Source: Latrodectus hesperus (lineage: Eukaryota > Arthropoda > Arachnida > Araneae > Theridiidae). Taken from it: a stretch of 64,000 bases of DNA. A program made the translations under genes and the position numbers. The notes under the pieces are model-generated. The model was not told where the DNA came from and did not search any database. It worked only from the letters and a program-made list of their open reading frames with translations. Shown in pieces: positions 52,754 through 64,000 of the stretch (its first letter is position 1; the number at the start of each line of letters is the position of its first letter). The DNA is taken from contig CM075862.1 of the NCBI GenBank assembly GCA_037975125.1, positions 47,381,020 through 47,445,019 on the forward strand, in the 5' to 3' direction.

Positions 52754-55700
52754 AGTGTAACAAAACCTCATGTGCAAAAATTCTACCTTTGAGATACAAA
52801 CGAACAGAATCAAGTACTTACCTAAGATTCCTTCTCGCAATTTTATTTTTCCTTAAAAATCTCAGAATAATGCAACTTGATTTGAATGATATTATTTTCT
52901 TGAAACAATTATAATTTTTACAATATTTTTTGAATGATTTATTTGGTTTATATAAAATTACTTTTATAAATTTAGCTATTATACATCGTTTCAGGTTTTT
53001 TAAGACTTGTGTAAATTTATCTAAAACTTGTTTCTAGTACTTCAAATATTCTTTTTTAATATTTGTTAAACGTGAATTTCATAAATTTCAAAACTTTGTA
53101 TAAATATTTCTAGCACAATATCAGAATCATAACGCTATCATGAACTTGTACATAGGAATATTTAAATACAATACAGAACTAATAAATAGCTCAACATTTT
53201 CTTTTATTTAAACAAATAATAATTTGTATTTGCTTATATTTTTAAGATAAGCAAATAAAGTACTTATCCTTTTGAAATGTAAATTTTTAAAATTAATTAT
53301 GAGTTATAACATCTCAAATTTTGTCTTATATTCCCCAATGAAAGAAACAAAAGTACTTTCATGTTAAGTAGTTGTCTTTCAGAATGTTACATGGTAGTCT
53401 TAATTGGCTTAGTATTATTATTTATACAATTGAACTTGCTAGAAATATAAAATATTTAAATATAATTTTGGAGCTGTTTTTAATTTTAAGATTATAATGC
53501 TTTTCTTGCATTTTAAAAATTTTATTTAATACAATTTTGGATATAAGCTTTCAGTATTACGTGTTCCATAGAATGATATAGAGAAAAAGATAAATAATTT
53601 AATTTTTTTCCAGAAACGTAAGTTCTCAAAGCCATGAAAACAACATTCTGAACGTCACATATGATTTCACTTAATATACAATTAAGAAAAAATTTTCCCT
53701 TGAAAAATTCTATATTAATTCACTCTATTTTTTTATATTATTCTTTTTCAATTATTTCTTATTCCTGCTCTCCATCATCACTCCATAGCTCATGGATACA
53801 GATTTCATGGAGTGAATTACTATTTTTTAAAATATATTTTCTCATTATAAATAATTACGTAAACAGATTGACCTCTCACGTGGCTTAAAATTATTTTCTC
53901 CCAATGCTCAAAATAAGCGGTGCGTAATATTGAGTCTCAGCATTCTGTTACTCAAAGATAACGTTCTCGCACTCACTCTTTTCGTTGTGCAATCGAAAGT
54001 AAAGTCTTGCAGCTTTAAATCATTTTAAATAAACTATCTGTCATTTGAATTTACGCCATACGAACTTTTCTGATAATTTACTGAAAGCAATGAATTGTTC
54101 AAGAATATTATCACGGTGATAAAGATTCAGAAATCCTAAACTGTTATTCATAGCTGTGAGGAGAGTGAGTTTATTTCAGAAAATTTGCCAATATAGTGAA
54201 AATAAAAGTAAGTTCCTCTATAAACATAATTGTAGAAAGTATTGTAAATGTAGTTATTTTATTAAGATACATGCAGTTTTTTGTGAATTTAAAATGATAA
54301 ACATTATATTAATTGCAAAAAATATGTCTTAAGAAAAATAAGAAATATCAATTGAAGAGTAAAGCACTAGAGGTTATAGATTTTGCTAAAAATGATCACC
54401 ATATCGTATATTAAGTGCAAAATTGAATTATAAAAATGTACTAGTTTTATGCATATGTTTCATTGATATTTAATTCTTAATAATTTCAAAATTTGCAAGT
54501 AGACGTTTTTATTATTTCATATAAATAATAATACAATTTATTACTAAATAAGAAAAATATATTTATCTATATGATCCTAATTTTTTATCTATCAAAATGT
54601 GCTTTAATATATCAACTATATATGAAAATTAGTCTTAGTTTATATATAATATTAAAGTGAGTTTTAACTGTGGATTCAATACCAGTTAAGAAATTTGTAA
54701 AAGTTAATAATTTTTTAAAATTTCAATGGAATATCTTTAATTTCTCATAATTTCAATTTTTAATGGGAAAATTTTATTACAACATTTCCACACTTTTAAA
54801 TGGTATTTTGAATATTCTTATAATATATTTGTAATTTCACATTTCATTAAATATTTAAGGAATGCCAAGGTAATTATTGCATATTCAAATTTGCAGTTAA
54901 TTTAAAAAATACCAAAAATAATGTTTGTTTTGTGTAATATAATAATCATTTAAAAGTATAATATATATTTGATGTATCTTGGCAAAAGCTAAGACAAGTA
55001 TGATATATACAATATATTCATATATATAATTTTCCTCAAAAGGGCGTCGATATTCGCCAATAACCTATCAATCAGGAATAATATAAATAACAGCTATATC
55101 AAAGCAAAAAAGAAATTTATTTTCATCAAAACATTAATATGATACAAATGTTATAATTTTGTATATTTATAAATATTTTGTAATAATGATTCTCAAGATA
55201 TTATGTACATTATTTTATGCACTTTAAAGTCACCATCATGAAGTTATAAATACTTTTAAAACAAATCCTTGTAACAGAAATTTTACTCAAGTGCATCTAA
55301 TGCTCGACGATTATTATCACGCTATTTCACGGAAAAATATAACTTCGAGCATATTTTAATTTAAGCTTGGATACTTAAACACGCCATGAACTTTCGTGTT
55401 AAAAATGTAGCATTTTCTTTGTTTGTAAAGCTAATAAATATGGCGTGTTAATTTATCCATGGAAATTTTACTTAAGTGTTATTAAAATTCTAAATATAAG
55501 AAAGAAAGTCATGAGAATTTGAACGCCCATTTCTCTCAAAATAAAGCACAGAGTATTATATAAACGTTTATTTTCAGTGTTTGAAGTCACGATCATTTCT
55601 TTAGGTTCTGGAAAACTCTATACTCAACACTCAAAAGTCATTGATTATATTTAAATATTTCTATTTGAATTACTTTAAGGATTTACTATTATACTGACAA

Positions 55701-56128
55701 AATTAAAATAAAAAAATATTTTTTTTCAAATCTAAAATAACAAAGTATTCAAACACTTCACAGAATGAATTTCTTTATATTTAACTTAAAGTTTACAGGA
55801 ATGAAAAGCGCTATGTTTTAGATATCGTACACGATTTATGTGATATAACATAACAACGACAACTTTTTTTTAAAAAAAATAATGTAATTATTGCAGAGTT
55901 TGGAAGATGAAGTAAAGTGCTTATAAGACTTTTAAGCATATTAAGGACAAAATCTACTAGTATATCAAGTGATGCTTGTATGATCTAAATTCCATTGATA
56001 TTAAATATTGTAGTAACAACTTGACCATTTGTATTTTAATCTGATTAAAATGAAAACTACTTTAAATATTTGAGAATTTTAAAGATGAATGACTGTTCAA
56101 GAGTTACAGCTATGCGGCACAAAATATG

Positions 56129-56129
<1 letters not shown>
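52754..56129. other. AT-rich non-coding stretch
   Basis: A slightly GC-richer patch lies near 53920-54010. No gene or element is recognised. Confidence 0.6.

Positions 56130-56195
<66 letters not shown>
56130..56195. repeat. (AT)n microsatellite
   Basis: Pure AT array of about 65 bp. Confidence 0.96.
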
Positions 56196-56197
<2 letters not shown>

Positions 56198-56663
56198 CCT
56201 ATTAAGGACATATAAAATATTAAGGATTACCTTTCATTTTATTCTATTTAAATTGGTTCTAGCATTAGCTGTTCTCCATTTCAAGTGTAAAATATTTTTC
56301 AAATAATGATAATCTAAATTTGGTAATTCTTCTTCTACTGCTTTATTCTTATCTTTGCATACTGCATATGCTTTTCACTTTTAACTTTAAATTAAATTAT
56401 CTAAGATTTATAATTCCAGATTTCACTTCATTGAGCTGATTTCAGATTTGAAAAGAATAAATATAATGAAGACTTAATGATTAATATCTAAGTAAAAAGT
56501 TTATTTTATGATTCTATTGAGAATGTGTTAACAATTTATGGCTTTTTTGGTTTTTCAAACTTATATTTTGATAAGAATTTTTAAGGAAAATTCACTGTTT
56601 TAAGAAAAATTCAATCAAATTTGCAAGAAAAAATAGCTATTTGTAACAATAAAAAATTATGAA
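56196..56663. other. AT-rich non-coding spacer
   Basis: Nothing recognised. Confidence 0.6.
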
Positions 56664-56732
56664 AAATAGTTATTCATTTTTGTTGCCAATAAATTAAATT
56701 TATTTATTGGCAACTAAAATGAATAACTATTT
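56664..56732. repeat. Hairpin with 31-bp arms, one mismatch
   Basis: The arm 56664-56694 (AAATAGTTATTCATTTT, then TGTTGCCAATAAAT) is the reverse complement of 56702-56732 except for one base, around a 7-base loop. It is the longest non-microsatellite inverted repeat I see. The loop is short for a typical animal miRNA precursor, and the arms contain a GTTGCCAA core that is not simple AT repeat. Confidence 0.9.
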
Positions 56733-56889
56733 GAATCAAAATTTGTGTTAATAATATATCCTTCATACACATTAATAATTGGAATAACTCAAAATACATT
56801 TAGATTAGATTTCATTAAATATTGTTTTCTCAATATGTATTTTAAAATCAGAGTAAAATTGCACAATATTTCTTAACTAGTTATATTTA

Positions 56890-61301
<4,412 letters not shown>

Positions 61302-62204
61302 ATTACTATTATTGTTTTGTAAAATATGTTATGACAAAAGTCGTTTAAAATTTCTTTCTTTGGTTTCAAACTTTTTTACTTAAATGCCTAATTTATATCT
61401 CCTTAGCCAAATTTACATCAATGAAAAGTGATTCTGTTAGTGAAAAATACCAATGAATATTTACATTAGAAGGGAATTGATGTTGTTGTCGTGTGACAAG
61501 TGCAAAGAGAAAGAGAAGAAAAGGTAAAATAAAAAATAAAAAAAAGGCAAGTCATATGGGACCAAAAGCATGGAGCACTGACTTGGCCACATCTTCAGTT
61601 TTAAAGGAAATTTATATAATTAAAATTTAAGAAAAAAAAATTATATGTAAGTTTTATAATCTTTTATTATATCCTTCTACTTAATAAATAAATTTAAAAT
61701 AAATCAAGCAACATCTAAATAAATTAATTTCCATTAAATATTTGTTCATATTAGTTAGATATGTTATTTTCTTACTCAAGTCATAAATTAAAAGCTAGAT
61801 TGGAAAATAAAGTACTGGATGGTGCAATATCTGTTATGTAGAAAATAAATTTTTAATTTTACGAATTTTGGCAAAATTTGATTATGAATTTAAACTGTTG
61901 GTCATTACCATCACCATTATTTTAAAATATGCAATAACAAAGACATTCTTAAATTTATTGCTTGGGTTTTCACTTTTTCATTTAAAAGCCTAATTAGTAC
62001 CTAGGCAAATTACACTGATGAAAATTAACTCCATTAGTGAAAAATATCAATGACAATTAATATTAATATTACAACTAGATAATTATAATTTGGAAAAAAA
62101 TTATATATAGCTTATGTCCTCTCATAATTTCCTCCAACTTTATGAATAATTTTAAAATAAATCAAGTAACGGCTGAATAAATTATTTTTCATTAAACCTC
62201 AGGC
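61302..62204 (+). repeat. Diverged tandem duplication of about 300 bp
   Basis: Copy 1 (about 61302-61745) and copy 2 (about 61911-62204) share an ordered series of words: TTTAAAATATG or TTGTAAAATATG; AACAAAG or GACAAAAG; CCTAATT; TTAGTGAAAAATA-CAATGA; TTTAAAATAAATCAAG(C/T)AAC; and CATTAAA. They are clearly diverged, so the event is older than the duplication at 25.8 kb. Copy 1 carries an extra segment of about 128 bp. Confidence 0.75.
61475..61602 (-). mobile_element. SINE-like insertion in one copy of the duplication
   Basis: Present in copy 1 and absent from copy 2. Reverse-strand sequence begins near GATGTGGCCAAGTCAGTGC, passes a pyrimidine-rich stretch and ends GCACTTGTCACACGACAACA with further CAA units. 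This tail resembles those at 21190 and 11058. The extent is judged from the gap in the copy 1/copy 2 alignment. Confidence 0.45.
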
Positions 62205-64000
62205 TCCTTTTTGATAATAACAAAATGAATCTTGTTTAAATATATATTCTATTAGGAAAATAGCCACGCATATATATTTTATATTGTTGAAATTGATTAG
62301 CCATGCATATATTGTTTGGTTTTCCTTACAAAATTTTCCAAATTGAGATTTTTTTATTGGCTATAAAAAGAGGAGGCCATAAAAATAAATAATATAATAA
62401 AAATAAATAAAAATCCATAATCATTTATAATAAAAATAAATAAAAATCCAAAAACTTTAAAAATAGTGAAAAATTAAAAATAAAATATATTGCTTTAAAA
62501 TTTTAGAAAATATAGAATAGTTAAAAATTAAAATTATTTTCTTTAAGTGATTTTGATATTTGACAAAAACATTTTATACACTATAAATTTCCAATTATGA
62601 TAGAATTATCTAGAATTTTAATAAATATTTATTCTCAATTTTTAAGACTTATTTAACATTAATTTAATTAAGTTAGATCCTTAAAGATTAAAAAAATTAC
62701 TTGTGAGTTTATAGATTTAATATAGACCATATAGAACATCTTTTAAAGAAGAAAAATATATTGTCATAAAAAAATTATTGCATGCTTATATAATTAAAGA
62801 AAATAATAACCCTTAATCTTCCTTGGTGATTTTAACTTTTAAATATGATAAAGGTAAAAAAATGAGATTTGTATAGATAACAGGAAAGACAAAGAAACAA
62901 AAAAAATCTTCTGCAGAAATTTTATCAAGGATAGATAATTTGTTTGATAAACTATGTTAAGTGGAAAAAAATTCTACTTCTGTGTAAAAAAATTTAAAAT
63001 GTAAACAAATTTCTTGAGCTCGAAGATATTACTCCATACATGTACACTTTAAAGTTGCTGATAGACTTGCTTTATTAAACAAATATTTGTTTTTTAATGA
63101 TTTAAACTCAATTTTGAATAGAAAATTATCCTGCTGTATTAAATTGAAGAGTTTGAACAAAAAAATATTAAATAAACCTAATTTTGATTTTGTGTATAAT
63201 TATTTTATTATATAGCATTTTTCTCTTCATTTAACAATTATACAGTCTAAATGAATTCCTAAAAAAATACAGAATCTTGAACACATTTAGCTGAATGATA
63301 CACATGGCAAAATAAATTTTTATATGATATTCATGATGATAAAATACATCTAACAATGCTAATAATAAAAGGATTAGAAAGTAGTTACGTACTACACAAC
63401 TGAAAAATAACTCCAAATAATTTTTAGTTCAGTTTATATTTACAATTTATATTTTGATGAATATGCTCAATTTGGATACACCTTGAATAGAATTTTAGAG
63501 AAGAATGTTAAGTTGAACACTCAGATATGTGTATGGAAACGCTTTAAAAGTCAAAGTTTACGTTAGTTGTTAAGCAAATATTACTATTCTAGGATTCTAA
63601 GTTTTACATGGTGTTTATGTATTCCTTAATGAGCTATTGGCGATGATTTCAGAGACTATGAAAAAGAGTATTCTCTTACTAAATTCGATTTATTTTGATA
63701 TGATCTCTTGATAAATTTCATTCATGTTTGCACAGTCTCAAAATTGTCATTAATTCAAATGTTTTGCTCATATTTGATCCAAAACTGTAAAATTAGTAGA
63801 AGTTACTAATCCCACCGATATTTAAAACTCAATATTCGATTTTAATGTTTTATATAAAACACTCTCAACTAATGATGAAACTGGTACGTTCTCTATTTTC
63901 CCTGTTTCTCAATATTCATTATTAAGTATTCTTGCTCAACATTTAAATATCGAAAAAGCTAAAAAAGAAAAACAATCTGGAAGCTGGCACATCTTTTAGG
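62205..64000. other. AT-rich non-coding stretch
   Basis: Near 62390-62450 the word AATAAAAATAAATAAAAATC occurs twice. No gene or element is recognised to the end of the window. Confidence 0.6.

Overview
This window looks like a non-coding, repeat-rich stretch of an arthropod nuclear genome. By eye at least three quarters of the bases are A or T. It holds about twenty very long (AT)n arrays and fossil DNA transposons with animal-type transposases. There is no bacterial-style gene packing, and I found no intact protein-coding host gene, rRNA, functional tRNA or CRISPR array. The transposon proteins and tRNA-derived repeats remind me of orb-weaver spider genomes. That is inference from memory, and the sequence itself only supports an AT-rich metazoan, probably an arthropod.

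Layout. Positions 1-3.9 kb are AT-rich filler with one (AT)n array. From 3.9 to 5.25 kb lie two tandem, decayed copies of a LINE-type retrotransposon end; the second keeps an RNase H domain and is followed by a poly(A) run. The best-preserved element is at 7809-9741: a complete Tc1/mariner transposon with TIRs of about 290 bp, TA target duplications and a reverse-strand DD41D transposase killed by one frameshift and one nonsense codon. Positions 10.8-11.1 kb hold a tRNA-like SINE, and 13.9-14.4 kb an unidentified higher-GC block. A broken Tc1 transposase lies at 16.2-16.8 kb. A higher-GC block with two adjacent hairpins is at 17.9-18.3 kb. A pogo/Tigger-like element with terminal repeats and a transposase C-terminus spans 19307-20599. 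A possible solo LTR sits at 21.7 kb.

Positions 23253-24198 are a terminal-inverted-repeat element inserted in an (AT)n array and carrying what looks like a promoter, a short first exon and a 5' splice site. A tandem duplication of about 284 bp lies at 25.8-26.4 kb. Two tRNA-derived SINE heads in opposite orientation lie at 37.7 and 38.2 kb. The most conspicuous non-repeat block is a GC-rich island at 39.07-39.88 kb, which may be regulatory or a non-coding exon. A second, Tigger-like transposase C-terminus (44.6-45.3 kb) abuts the 5' half of a Tc1 element (45.4-46.1 kb). Further on are a 19-bp minisatellite (52.6 kb), a 31-bp-arm hairpin (56.7 kb) and a diverged tandem duplication split by a SINE-like insertion (61.3-62.2 kb).

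No gene works with another here. The window reads as a graveyard of TA-targeting transposons and retroelements in microsatellite-rich intergenic or intronic DNA. The points most worth following up are the GC island, the hairpin, the exon-carrying element at 23.3 kb and the association between transposon ends and (AT)n arrays.
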